Source: Notamacropus eugenii (taxonomy: Eukaryota > Chordata > Mammalia > Diprotodontia > Macropodidae). Taken from it: a DNA stretch of 64,000 nt. The stretch's first letter is position 1. Each line of letters opens with the position of its first letter. Below the pieces are notes generated by a model that did no database searches, was not told the DNA's origin, and saw nothing but the letters and a program-made list of their open reading frames with translations. The stretch spans positions 250,805,510 to 250,869,509 of the forward strand of contig NC_092877.1 in NCBI RefSeq assembly GCF_028372415.1, given 5' to 3'. Made by a program: the position numbers and the translations under genes. Below, one piece after another: positions 34,195 through 44,720 of this stretch.

Positions 34195-36700
34195 CCATTA
34201 CTCTTGCCATCCTGTGGTGACAGGAAAGTGTATAGGGTCATCTTCTCACTAAAAGAAGAATTAGGATTTGGCAGTCCTCTGAAAGTATGAGCAGCCTTTT
34301 AAGGACTGCACAGCCCACCTCTTGATATGAAGAAGGGGTGAGAAAAGATGCCCTAAAAATTGTCTGCTTACCCAATCCTGGACTGTTTATAGTGGCAGGT
34401 GGGGATCCCACAATGCAGTTGAAACATGCACACACACATGTACACACATACACACAAAAGCAACATGTACAAAACCTCCTGCAAAGATGATTCCACTCAT
34501 CATTGGTACATGAAATGTTTGCACACTTACAGATAACAGAAAATTCAGTAGACTTGAAAGACAAACAGTTCTTGTGAGATAACTCAGCAGGTATCACATC
34601 CAAGTAGCAGCCCTAAGTGAAACAAAACTGGCAAATGAAGGGCAGTTTAGCAGATACACATTTTTTCCTGGAGTATTTCCCTGAAGCTGGCATAGGTTTG
34701 CAATAACATTTAATCTAGTTAATAAGTTTGTATGCCTACCAAAAAAGATTAAATGATGGTCTCATGATAATGTGATTGCCACTAGGAAAATGCCATGCCA
34801 CCATTATCAATGTCTATGTTACTGCCATGATGTACCTTGATAAAGTCAAAGAAAACAATTATGAAGACTTGGAGACTTTCATCATCAATGTGCCAAAAAA
34901 AAGATACTCTATATAATTCTGGGTAACTTTAGTGCTAGAGCAGGCACAGACTACCAGACATGTCAAGAGGTCCTTTGGAGGAATGGAGTGGGAAACAGCA
35001 ACAGCAGTTGTCACTTTGTACTGAAGACTTGTGTGTCACAAAAAAAAAAAACATGTATGCACCCTCATAGCCAATATTGGCATTTAACAGACCATGTCAT
35101 TTTAAGAATTTGAAACTGAAGAAAATACATTCTACAGAGTGCTGAAATAATCATAGATTTATCCTCTCCAAGCTAAAGATTCATATTCATAAAAAGCAGC
35201 AGCTCCAAGGCAAGATGACCAACAGAAGACTTAATGTCAACAGATTACAGCACTTCTCTGAGTGGGAACAGTTCCTTGCTCACTTGAAGGGAAAATTGAG
35301 CCAACACATGTTTGGCAACAGTGGAGCAGAAAAGGAGTAGACAGCTTTCAAAGACTTAGTGTACAGCACTGCATTTACCCATCTGGATAAGAATACTCAG
35401 AAACATCAAGACCAATTCGACAAAAGTAATGGGGAAATTCAGAAGCTGCTAAGTGAAAAATGGGAACTTCACAGGGCTTACCACCAGGACAATTCATGTC
35501 TCTCTAAGAAGGTGGCATTTAACTCTATCACAAGTAAAGCACTAGAAAAACTTAAAGACTTATAGGATTTGGGGTTCAGTAAGAATGTAGATGAAATTCA
35601 ATTTTATGCTGACAGTAATATTCTGAAGCACTTTCATGATACCCTGAAGGCTCTTTATGGGCTAAAGCCATGTATCTATATGCCTATATCTATATATATA
35701 TGTATATATGTATACATACATACAAACATATGTACATATGTAAATGTGTATTATGTGTGTATATGTGTGTATATGTGTCCGTGAATACGCATATGTATCT
35801 ATGTGTGTATGTATCTATATGTATATATACATATAAACATGTATATATTTATGTACATGTGTGTGTGTGTGTGTGTATTCATTCATCTCCTTAGTGCTGA
35901 TGAGGTCATATTGATTAGTGATAAAGACATGATTCTAGAGAGGTAGACTGAACACTTCTATAGTGTTCTTAACAGATCATCATTTACCACAACTGAAGTA
36001 ACTGATTATTTACCTCAGGCTGAAGTTAATCCCTCTCTAGACAAATTTCCAACAGAAGAACAGATTTTAAATGCCATTAGATTCCTCTGCTGTGGCAAAG
36101 CACCTGGTACTGATTTTATTCCAGCTGAGATTTACAGTATGAGGGATCTATTGCTTATACAAAAAGCTGACTGAAGATTTCCAGATTATACAAGAAGAAA
36201 TTACATGTCCCCAGGAGAAATAAAGTTAAAGAAAATAGATTGGTCACAATCACAGGGGTGTCTGTCTCTTAGTTATCATTGCCAAGATTCTTTTCAGAGG
36301 CCTCTTTAATAGACTGATCCTTCACCTGGAAGATGGTCCTCTACCTGAGAATCAGTGTGGTTTCAGAAAGAACTGAGGAGCAGTCGCTGTAGTGTTTGCT
36401 GCCTGAAAATTCCAGGAGAAATTCCACGAACAGAACAGAGGTCTGTACACAATAATCACCATTCTGACTAAGGCCTTTGATAATGTGGCCTTATAGAAAA
36501 TTATGTCAAAATTTTGTTGCCTGAAGAAGTCCATTAGTATTTTATGTCAATTTCATGGTAACATACTTGCCTGGGTTCTGGATAATGGATGATGCTCTAG
36601 CGCTTTCCCAGCCACCAGTAGAGTGAAATAAATCTCTGTTCTTCCTCCCATGAATTTTGGCATGATGTTCTCAGCAATGTTATCAAATGCCTTCAATGAA
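34195..36700 (+). mobile_element. RTE (BovB-clade) LINE, endonuclease and reverse-transcriptase remnant
   Basis: On the plus strand an APE-type endonuclease is readable: MIPLIIGT-like start, NVCTLTDNRKFSRLER (34510-34560), VAALSETKLA (34600) and ILGNFSARAGTDYQ (34916-34958). After the linker comes AIRFLCCGKAPGTDFIPAEI (36074-36133), then ENQCGFRKN (36349-36375) and LYTIITILTKAFDNV of the reverse transcriptase near 36445-36490. It ends near FGMMFSAMLSNAF (36653-36691). A microsatellite sits inside the ORF and many stops and frameshifts are present. Confidence 0.82.
35683..35880. repeat. (TATG)n/(TG)n microsatellite inside the RTE ORF
   Basis: About 200 bp of TATATG, GTATAC and TGTG units between the RTE segments ADSNILKHFHDTLKALYG and LLSADEVILISDKD. 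The Tyr/Ile/Cys-rich open frames here are repeat artefacts. Confidence 0.9.
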
Positions 36701-37165
36701 GAAAAAAAAAGTCTTATTTTTTCCCTTTTTTGGGCATTTTCCCAGACTATAGAAGGTTACTTTCTTGGTGAAAAGGTATTTTCCTCCATCCATTCTGAGG
36801 AGGAAGAACAAAGCATACCATTAGAGGGAGACATCAAAGTCAAAGTTTCTTGATCCAAAACCTCCAAAATAAATTTGCAATGATCTCAGCCCATGGAACA
36901 CCTCAAAAGAGATTTTTAAAATCAAGTAAGAGAGGTGGAGGAAAAATTGGGAAGAGAAATAAGAGCAATGCAAGAAAATCATGAAAAGCAAGTCAGCAGT
37001 TTGTTAAAGGAGACTCAAAAAAATGCTGAAGAAAATAACACTTTTAAAAACAGACTAACCCAAATGCTAAAGAAGTCCAAAAAGTCAACGAGGAGAAAAA
37101 TGCTTTAAAAGGCAGAATTATCAAAAGGCTCACTGAAGAAAATAGTTCTTTAAAAGAACTTTGGA
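36701..37165 (+). mobile_element. L1/HAL1 ORF1 fragment with a 5' micro-inversion, inside the RTE
   Basis: From about 36745 the plus strand reads L1 ORF1: TIEGYFLGEKVFSS, then REVEEKLGREIRAMQE, then ENNTFKNRLTQM, parallel to the minus-strand copy at 15807-15440. The first 34 bp (36711-36744) are the reverse complement of the ORF1 start region, including the initiation codon. RTE sequence flanks the fragment on both sides. No poly(A) tail follows. Confidence 0.7.
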
Positions 37166-37450
37166 ATTGATTACATGACATGGGAGACACTGGGACAGGA
37201 CTACCCATTATGGCATACTCTCATCAAAGATGGCCCTGTGTTCTATGAGCAAAGCAGAACTAAAGCAGCTCAAAAGACACGTGAGATGCATAAATTTAGA
37301 ACATCCACCTCAAATGTTCACATGGACTATTTGTGCCCGAGCTGTGGTAGAGAATTCTGAACTCATATGAGTCTGATCAGCTTCAGTCAGACACACTATA
37401 ATTTACCTTCAATATGATGGTGTCATTTTGGTCCTCTTGGTGAATTAAGA
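37166..37450 (+). mobile_element. RTE LINE 3' end
   Basis: An open frame (37175-37360) carries the RTE C-terminal region, with a TLIKDG stretch and a Cys-x2-Cys zinc-knuckle-like LCPSCGREF at its end. A stop replaces the continuation at 37358-37360, and the reading resumes with SLISFSQTH. About 1 kb of the ORF between 36690 and here is lost. Confidence 0.75.
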
Positions 37451-37589
37451 CTTGAAAAACCACAATTTTCTTCTTTATGAGATATGGGACTGTGGGGGAT
37501 AAAAAGAGAATATGCTGTAGTAGCAGTAGCAGTAGGAATTATAGGAAATGATCGTTGCTTCCAAAGTGCACTAAAAAGACATTTGGAAG

Positions 37590-37725
37590 ATATATTATGT
37601 GTGTATATATATATGTATATATATATATACATATATATATATGCATGTATGTCTCTGTGTATGTCTGTGTATGTATATATACATACATATGTGTATGTGT
37701 ATATATGTGTATACATTTTAAAAGA
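37590..37725. repeat. (TATG)n/(TA)n microsatellite
   Basis: Long TATATATG/GTATATAC tract; the four overlapping open frames on both strands are its by-products. Confidence 0.9.
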
Positions 37726-37734
37726 TACGTAAGT

Positions 37735-37985
37735 GACATATCGGATAGTATCCTAAATTGAGAGTCAAGAACACCTGAATTCATATTTGGGGTCAGACAC
37801 ATACTAGCTCTGTGGCCAGGTGCAAGTTATCGAACCTCAATTTTCTTCACTTTCATCATGTATGAATGAGGGATAATAATAGCTACATTCTAGCATCATT
37901 CTGAGGCTTAAATGAGCTAGGGTGTGCTAAATACTTTTAAAACTTAAAGTTCTATACATTTTTGCTATTATTATTAAATCAAATT
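37735..37985 (+). mobile_element. MIR-type SINE
   Basis: Degenerate tRNA-like head (GAATTCATATTTGGGGTCAG) followed by the core CACATACTAGCTCTGTGGCC, then GGCTTAAATGAGCTAGGGTG and CTATTATTATTA at the 3' end. Near full length. Confidence 0.75.
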
Positions 37986-38084
37986 TTACATTTTAGGTAA
38001 ATTAGAAAAGTACTGTTAGCATGTAAAAATTATTTTTGTCCACTCACGTTAGACTGATGATTGTGCTTTGCAAAGAAGCAAACA

Positions 38085-38410
38085 CTGAGCTTGGGGGTAC
38101 GAATCTGGGTTTGAGTCATGGCTGACACAGTGTGTAACTTGTAACAAAACCATTAAACTGTCTGAGACTCAGTTTAAACAGAAAAAAGATAACATGATCA
38201 TAGTACTTGATGATGAGTGCATTTTTATTGATCACCTAATCCTCCCAGTCCTTTCATTTTAAAGACAAGGACTTGAGACAAGAAGGTAAATGAGTTATCT
38301 AAACACTTATACCTTGATAACTCATACATTGAATAGGTAGGGTTGGGACCCAAATTTTCCAGTTCCAAATCCAATTCTCTTTCTGTTACACTATACTGTA
38401 TTACGATACT
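38085..38410. mobile_element. Two MIR-type SINE fragments, opposite orientations
   Basis: 38085-38215 follows a MIR head and core on the plus strand (GGTACGAATCTGGGTTTGAG, then ACTGTCTGAGACTCAG). 38225-38410 follows the reverse strand (CTTGAGACAAGAAGGTAAAT, then TAGGGTTGGGACCCAAATTT). The 133-codon minus-strand frame across this is not a gene. Confidence 0.6.
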
Positions 38411-38639
38411 TTTCCTTGGTGACCTCATATGATTGTTTTTAGGAAAATATTTTGTAAAGTATAAAATCACAGAAATTTGAAAAATTCCACTTTTGGTTTG
38501 GAGATACTTCACTATTAGCTGTGATGATTTCTTCCCATTCTTCATTTTCTGCTCATACATTTTTCTGAAGTTATTTCCCTTATGATATGAATGTGATGTG
38601 ATATGAATATGCATTTGGGAATTCATTTTCCAAGACTAT

Positions 38640-39730
38640 ATATGTATATAGTTTCTGATCATATAAAAAAATAGTCAGCCTCTATCAAAGAGGCCTCATC
38701 AATCAGTGGCCTCAAGTCAATTTGCAGCTATATGCAAAAATCTCACAAGATGCAATTTACTTGGCATGTGTCATATTAAATGTACAGTTCATAAACAAAC
38801 CCCTTTAAAATGTTCATGAAACCTCACCCAATATTTAGAGTCAGAAACCAGGCTGTAGGATGATATGCAAAACATAATAGATTGAAAATATATAGTACAG
38901 TTGCTGTTCTCAGATATTTCCAAGTCTCTCCCTGGATTTTATGGAAATAGTGCTGGCCCATTTAAGAACTGTTTGGGTTCTAAGAGGAAAGCAATATTAA
39001 AATCAATGTGGCATTTTACTGAGACACATGTAAGCCAACTCTGTCAAACAGGCAAAATAAGCTTTTGTTATCTTCTCATAGAGTTCTGGCCGACAGATAT
39101 TATGCCAATTGGAATTTATGCAGAATCATTACAGGCAAATCAGCCGAATTGAAGTTGCAGTGGAGATAACCATTTCAAATTTCCTCTGAGGCTCTAAAAG
39201 AGTTAAGTGAACAATACCTCATAAAAGGCTAGCTTCATTTTTAGAAGAATTTTAAATATGCAATTATGCTTTTTTGGTTTTATTTTCACTTAGAAATGCT
39301 CTTTCAGTTTCTTATTTCAATTTTCTTACTCACCAGTGCATGTGTTAAGAGGCTGTACCTTGGTCACTGCAGCAAATCTGGTAATTTATTAATTATACAC
39401 ATGTATTTATCTTTATAGAGGAAAGCAAATAAGTTTTTTAGCATTAAAATTACATTGACCACACTTCATATGGCTTCTTGTAATATCTACAAAATGTTTT
39501 ACTATTTTTCTCAAATTTTCAGCCAATGAAAACACATATTATACTTTGTATGTGACTATGTGAGCAAATTTATTAATCTTGTTGATATATCTATTGTCAA
39601 TGAAATCATTTGTTTCCATTAAGTTTTAGAATACATGTTTAGACCTATATTGACCGTAGCTAAATAATACTGTAATTATATTTCACAAACATATGGAGTT
39701 TTACATGAATTACTTAATCCATAGATTATT
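38640..39730. other. No gene or repeat recognised; unique-looking sequence
   Basis: About 1.1 kb with mixed composition, no simple repeats and no family signature. The 83-codon frame at 38901-39152 (plus) has no domain. It is a candidate for conserved non-coding sequence only because it is repeat-free in a repeat-dense window. Confidence 0.4.
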
Positions 39731-39734
39731 TTTA

Positions 39735-39850
39735 AAAAGCTCTTATTAAGCATTTACTATATATCAAGCACTTAGGACACAAAACACAAAATTAAAGACC
39801 ACCCTCACTCTTAAGGAGCTTAAATTCTAATAGCAGGGCACAAAAGTTCT
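39735..39850 (-). mobile_element. L2 LINE 3' end (antisense)
   Basis: The run AGCTCTTATTAAGCATTTAC, then CACTCTTAAGGAGCTTAAAT matches the L2 terminus. Confidence 0.65.
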
Positions 39851-40114
39851 AGGACATTGATGGCCTGGTGTCATATTTTGAATCATAATATTACAGGGAT
39901 TGTGATTAAAAGCACAGTGAAGTAGGCTCACATTCCTTTTGAAATATAAAGACAGTATCGATTTGATTATGACTTCAGACACAGAAAAATGGAAGAGAAG
40001 GTGGAGCATAGATACTAGTAATAAAGTGGCTAGAGATGATGATTAGTAAATAAATGAAGTGGACATGGAGCCAACTTAGATATAGTGGACTACTTAATTG
40101 ATAACTTGATTGAA

Positions 40115-40405
40115 CTCTCACTGAAAGGGAGATCCAGTGGTGCTAGTGACTTTCTCAAGGACACACAGGATGGAAAACCAGGGTTTGAATTCTCATCCAG
40201 GGCTTCTTCACCAGTCTTATATTGACTTCCACAGTGCTTCATGCACAATATATCTCATTTGATATTTACAACAGTCCTTCAAGGCAAATAAGTATTATAG
40301 TTCTCATTTTATAGATAAAGAAACTGAGGTTTAGTGAGGCCAAATCATTCATCCATAGTCAAACAGCTAATACAGATTACTACTCATACCTCTCTCTACC
40401 TCATA
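40115..40405 (-). mobile_element. MIR-type SINE (antisense)
   Basis: 40270-40390 carries TTATAGATAAAGAAACTGAG and TTTAGTGAGGCCAAATCATT, the reverse strand of the MIR core. 40140-40200 (CTCAAGGACACACAGGATGG, then GGGTTTGAATTCTCATCCAG) is a second, overlapping antisense fragment. Confidence 0.65.
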
Positions 40406-40427
40406 TCTACTCTAATACTTTCAACTT

Positions 40428-40625
40428 GTTGTGTTTGTCTTTCATTCTCAAAGAGAACCATTACATCAGGAAAATGATGACATGACTTACAGTTGACTTT
40501 GATTTCAGTGAGGGAGAGCTTTGCAAGGTCACCAGCCTCACTTTCTCCTCCAGTCATCTGGGTCCAGTAGCCAGATATTCATTAGTATGACTAGAGATAG
40601 TTCTCTTTGAAAACAAAGGACTAAA
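40428..40625 (+). mobile_element. RTE-tail SINE-like repeat, copy 1
   Basis: TCTTTCATTCTCAAAGAGAA, then GATGACATGACTTACAGTTG, then GGTCACCAGCCTCACTTTCT, then CCAGATATTCATTAGTATGA. The same blocks appear in reverse complement at 41235-41445 and, diverged, at 41755-42185. Known marsupial RTE-derived SINEs have this 3' sequence; the family name (MAR4-like) is from memory. Confidence 0.65.
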
Positions 40626-40685
40626 ACAACCTTTGAGTATACCGAGCTGCCTGAATAGGGGCCCAGCAAATTGGGTAACTCAACT

Positions 40686-40689
<4 letters not shown>

Positions 40690-40747
<58 letters not shown>
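40690..40747. repeat. (CT)n microsatellite
   Basis: About 29 uninterrupted TC units. Confidence 0.95.
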
Positions 40748-40749
<2 letters not shown>

Positions 40750-40853
40750 ATCTGTATCTCCTTCTCCTCCCCAAAGGAAGGTAAATTTTGATGGTCACAA
40801 GCTGCCCAGTTAACTTGGGGTTTACTGACTGATTTATTTTTTTTCCTTCTCTC

Positions 40854-40936
40854 TCCTTCCTTCCTTCCTTCCTTCCTTCCTTCCTTCCTTCCTTCCTTCC
40901 TTCCTTCCTTCCTTCCTTCCTTCCTTCCTTCTTTCC
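40854..40936. repeat. (TTCC)n microsatellite
   Basis: About 20 TTCC units. The Lys/Glu/Arg/Gly repeat frame at 40834-41142 (minus) reads through it and is not a gene. Confidence 0.95.
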
Positions 40937-41234
40937 TTCTTCCTTTTACAAAACCTTAAATCCAGGTCTTTCTGAAGCTCATAGATTGGACCACAATAGA
41001 TCCCTGCCCAAGCTCCACTTAATGGCTGCATTTTAGGCTTTCCTGCCATAGAGTGAATATCAATGGTAATTGTTTCTCTTTGGAACACAAATCCTGAGAG
41101 TCTTCCTCTCTCAGCTTGATTTTCTTTTCTTTTTCTTTGCATTTAAAGGGGCCATCCCTTGACTCGTTTCTTCAAGAGGCCTATTTACTGAATTGTTGTT
41201 ACTTTACTAAAAGTGAGAACCTGAAAAGGCCTTA

Positions 41235-41445
41235 ACCTAAAATGGCCAGGGTGTCTCATTGCATCCTGGGCCATCTCCAATCATCCTGTTGAATATCTGG
41301 CCACTGAACCCAGATGACTCTGGAGGAGAAAGTGAGGCTGATGACCTTGAACAGCCTTCCTTCACTCTAATCAAAGTCAATTGCAAGTAATGTCATCATT
41401 TCCATGATGCCTCTTTGAAAACAACAGACAAACAGAACAACAGCA
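41235..41445 (-). mobile_element. RTE-tail SINE-like repeat, copy 2 (inverted)
   Basis: Reverse complement of copy 1 blocks: CCAGATGACTCTGGAGGAGA, then GTGAGGCTGATGACCTTGAA, then CTAATCAAAGTCAATTGCAA. The 610 bp between the copies hold two microsatellites and an unassigned stretch. Confidence 0.65.
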
Positions 41446-41554
41446 CTTCCTACTACTCACTATATCACTTTTTCTCTCAAAGTTAACTAGAGCACTCTTT
41501 TATCTTGACATCTATAAAGTAGCACCTTTAATAACAGAAGTATAATCCACATCC

Positions 41555-43110
41555 TGAATTCATTCTTTCAGCAAACATTAACTGAGTGTTAATTAGTTTT
41601 GCAAGCCTTTAGGGATGCAAAGACAAAAAAATCATCCTTGCCTTCAAGAAGTTTACAATTTCTAAAGGAGAGTGGGTGAGATTGGAAAACAATATGTACA
41701 AAGAGAGACCAACATCAAATATAGACCAAAAGAATATGAAGTAAAAATTTTTTGGGGGGTGTTGCTTTTGTTCATCCTTTATTTTCAAAGAGGACCAATG
41801 ATACCACAGGAAATATCTTGACTTGAATTGTGAATTGGATTTAAGTGAAGCAGAATTCTATAAAAATTTTAGCCTCACTCTGTCTTCTGGAGTCATCAAA
41901 GTTCAGGGACAGGACAAAAATTAAGAGAACTGGCAATGGCATAAGATGCAGTCAATGATCTTTGAGTCTTTGATATCTGACAAAGCTCTAAGCTCCCCAT
42001 CATACCTCCTTCAGTTGCTTTCATGGCCACTAAATCAAATTATTCTCAAATCCTTCTATCCTACTGGGTTAAGTCAATATGCTTGGGATAGACATCCCCT
42101 TAAGTCACTGACTGTTCTGAGACTTTTAGGCTACTCTTAACCTGGCTTAACCTTTCTGCTGAGACTGTTTTACTTGGGTGTGGCCACTACACATGCTACA
42201 ACTTCTATTGGGAAGAGGGTTTTAAAAGCAAAAGGGATTAGAAAAAGTCTAATTGTGAGGTGGCACTTGGATTGTGTGTTGGAGGGAGATAGAAAAAAGA
42301 GTTGAGAGCATTTCCTAGAGAAGGGGCACAGACTGTGCTAGATAATGAAGGCAGGGAATGGAACATTGTGTGTGGTCAAAAACATATAGGCTCATTTACT
42401 TGGTACATAGAATGTGGGAGTTTTAGAAATGTAAAAGCAACCTGGAAAGATAGGTTAGAGGTATGATAAGAAACACTTTAAAAATGTTATATAGATGAGC
42501 AAGTTGAGAAAGAAGTAGTTAATTTAATGAACAAGGGAGCAAGTGTATATCTGCACCTTATAAATGTTGAATTGGTAAATCTATGGAACAGCAATTGGAG
42601 AGGAGCATAACTGAAAACACAGAGAACAATTTGGAGTATATAACAATATTTCCTGTCCCAAAATAGATGGTAGTTGATTTAGTGGAAAGAAGGGACAGAA
42701 ATTCTACATCTTTCGGGGGTAAAATTTTTAAGATTTGGCAAATGAATATATTGAAGGGATAAGAAAGAATGAAGAGTATAGGTCATGAACGTGGGTGACC
42801 TTGGAGAGTGATAATGGTCTTGATAGACACAGCAAAGGCAAGAGAAAAGATAGATTTGGAAAAGGAGATGACTGGTTCTGTTTTGGACATTTGGAGTTTG
42901 TGGTGACTACAAGATCACTTGAAGATGTTTCATAGGCAGTAGAGGATGGAATAGGGACTGAAACTTGGTAGAAAAATTTGAGTTTGACATGTAGATCAGG
43001 GAGTCATCTGTATAGAGATGATAATTAAACCAGTGGGGACTGAGATCACAGAACACTATTCAGATTAATAGAAGAACAGAGCATAAAAGAAAACAGAACA
43101 TCCATAAATA
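41555..43110 (-). mobile_element. L2 LINE (antisense), split by an RTE-tail repeat
   Basis: The L2 terminus is at 41555-41740 (TTTCAGCAAACATTAACTGA, then CCTTCAAGAAGTTTACAATT). The remainder runs from about 42190 to 43110, with TGGACATTTGGAGTTTG (42883), then TCATCTGTATAGAGATGATA (43003), then GAACAGAGCATAAAAGAAAA. The RTE-tail repeat at 41755-42185 lies between. Confidence 0.65.
41755..42185 (+). mobile_element. RTE-tail repeat, longer subtype
   Basis: TTTATTTTCAAAGAGGACCA (41779), then TTGGATTTAAGTGAAGCAGA, then AGCCTCACTCTGTCTTCTGG, then CTTGGGATAGACATCCCCTT (42082). It shares the 5' blocks with 40428-40625 but has a different, longer 3' half. It is inserted in an L2. Confidence 0.65.
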
Positions 43111-44295
43111 ATATTTCATCTTTATTATAGAGTCTCAATATACCATTGTACCATGTATTGATATTTTTTTCATTGAAAGTGAGGATTATTTGAACCTTTT
43201 GATCCAGCTACTCTCAAATTTATGAATTGTGTGTTAAAAGTCATTTTGTATGTAGATAGAAAATATATTTCAATATGATTACTTTCATTTTTAATCTATA
43301 TATTTTATTTTGTGTATTTAAAAACACTATTTTGAAAAGATTTTCATAAATTTTGACAGACTGTATAAAGGATCTCTGATATACAAAATTATTAAGAAGA
43401 TCTGCTATACATGGTGATTGAGTTTACATGCCACGCAAATACCTATTTAACAAAAGATGAATTTAGGTCCAATATTAATTATTCCATCTCAAATACTTAA
43501 CTCAAGTACTTAAGCATCATCAAACTCTATGAGTTATTGTATTACACTTCTCATAATGTTAGGAAAATATCCACTTGATGCAAGTCCATAGATTCATTGG
43601 AGGGGCAAGAATAAAATGATAAAAATAAATACTCCTGCATAGGAAAGAAGGTAATATTTGTGTACCTGCAAAAACTCTAATAAATGTCCTCATCTACATA
43701 TTTATTTCTATATAAAATAAAAAGAGGGTGGTAGTGGTAGAGAGTCTCTAAAATAGAATACCCTTCTGCCTGTTGAAAGATACATGCCAATTTTAATATT
43801 TGTTTTTAGAACAGATAGACTGTTGGGGTTTTCATTAGCGTGTCACAAAATATTTTAATATATCTCATTTTTACATAGCTATAAAAGTGAAATAATTTTA
43901 TCCTAAGGACAGCAGATATTCTCTAATACTCCTAATGGAATGGTGGACACAGTGACAATGATACCACCTCTAGTCACGTACATCACAATCTATCTTTGTC
44001 AATCTTTTGTTTCTTGTTAGTAGCCTCGTAAATTGGCCAGAGGGAATCTGCTGTATGTTCTAGGGCTCTTCCTCAAGTTCTCTGAAAAAGTTAGTGTCTA
44101 TCAGTTATTGTTTATGATCATTCCATGACCAATCCACACTGTTTTTAGTTGTCAATTCCTTTAGAACAATATTTCTTATAATTCTTAATACTTCCCATTA
44201 TTTTTGGTGGGGGAGAAGTTTGTATATACCCTTTTGCTATTTCTGTTTTATGAAATAGTCCTTGACATTATACATTTGCAATTAGTTTCCAAAAT
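43111..44295. other. No gene seen
   Basis: AT-rich, no recognised family. Confidence 0.5.
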
Positions 44296-44299
44296 ATCT

Positions 44300-44720
44300 C
44301 AGATATCAATTGTTAATAGAGATATTTAATATAAATAGGTTTTTTTGCCCATAATTGAATCCTTCTCATTCTAGCAGTGCCAATTGCATTTGTGTCAAAG
44401 CTTTTTAGTTTTAAGTTGTCAAAATAATCTATTTTGGATTGTATGACTTCACTTATTCTATGTGTGATTAAGAATTTTTCCTGTCTATAGTTATGTGAGG
44501 TACTGCTTTCCATTTTTTTTAAATTTTGCTTTTAATGATATGACTTTATATTTAGATTAAATTTCCTTTGAGAATTTACTGTAGGTAATGTCAAATATTG
44601 ACCTAAACCTATTTCCTGCCAAACTCTCATGTCTACTTTTTAAATTTTTAATTAATTGCTGTGCTCTTGATCAAAGCATAATGATTGTTGGATCACTCTG
44701 TTTCAATACGTTCATTTTAA
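44300..44720 (-). mobile_element. L1 LINE ORF2 fragment (antisense)
   Basis: The run AGCAGTGCCAATTGCATTTG (44373), then GTTGTCAAAATAATCTATTT, then CCTATTTCCTGCCAAACTCT (44607) follows marsupial L1 ORF2 in antisense. Heavily diverged. Confidence 0.45.

Noticed and set aside
34238..34603. 121-codon minus-strand frame
   Set aside because: Antisense to the RTE endonuclease region, which is recognised on the plus strand.
37423..37802. Overlapping Tyr/Ile/Cys-rich frames on both strands
   Set aside because: They translate a TATG/TG microsatellite.
38225..38626. 133-codon minus-strand frame
   Set aside because: It covers an antisense MIR fragment and unique AT-rich DNA, with no domain.
40834..41142. 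102-codon Lys/Glu/Arg/Gly-repeat frame
   Set aside because: Its repeat part is the (TTCC)n array read in reverse.
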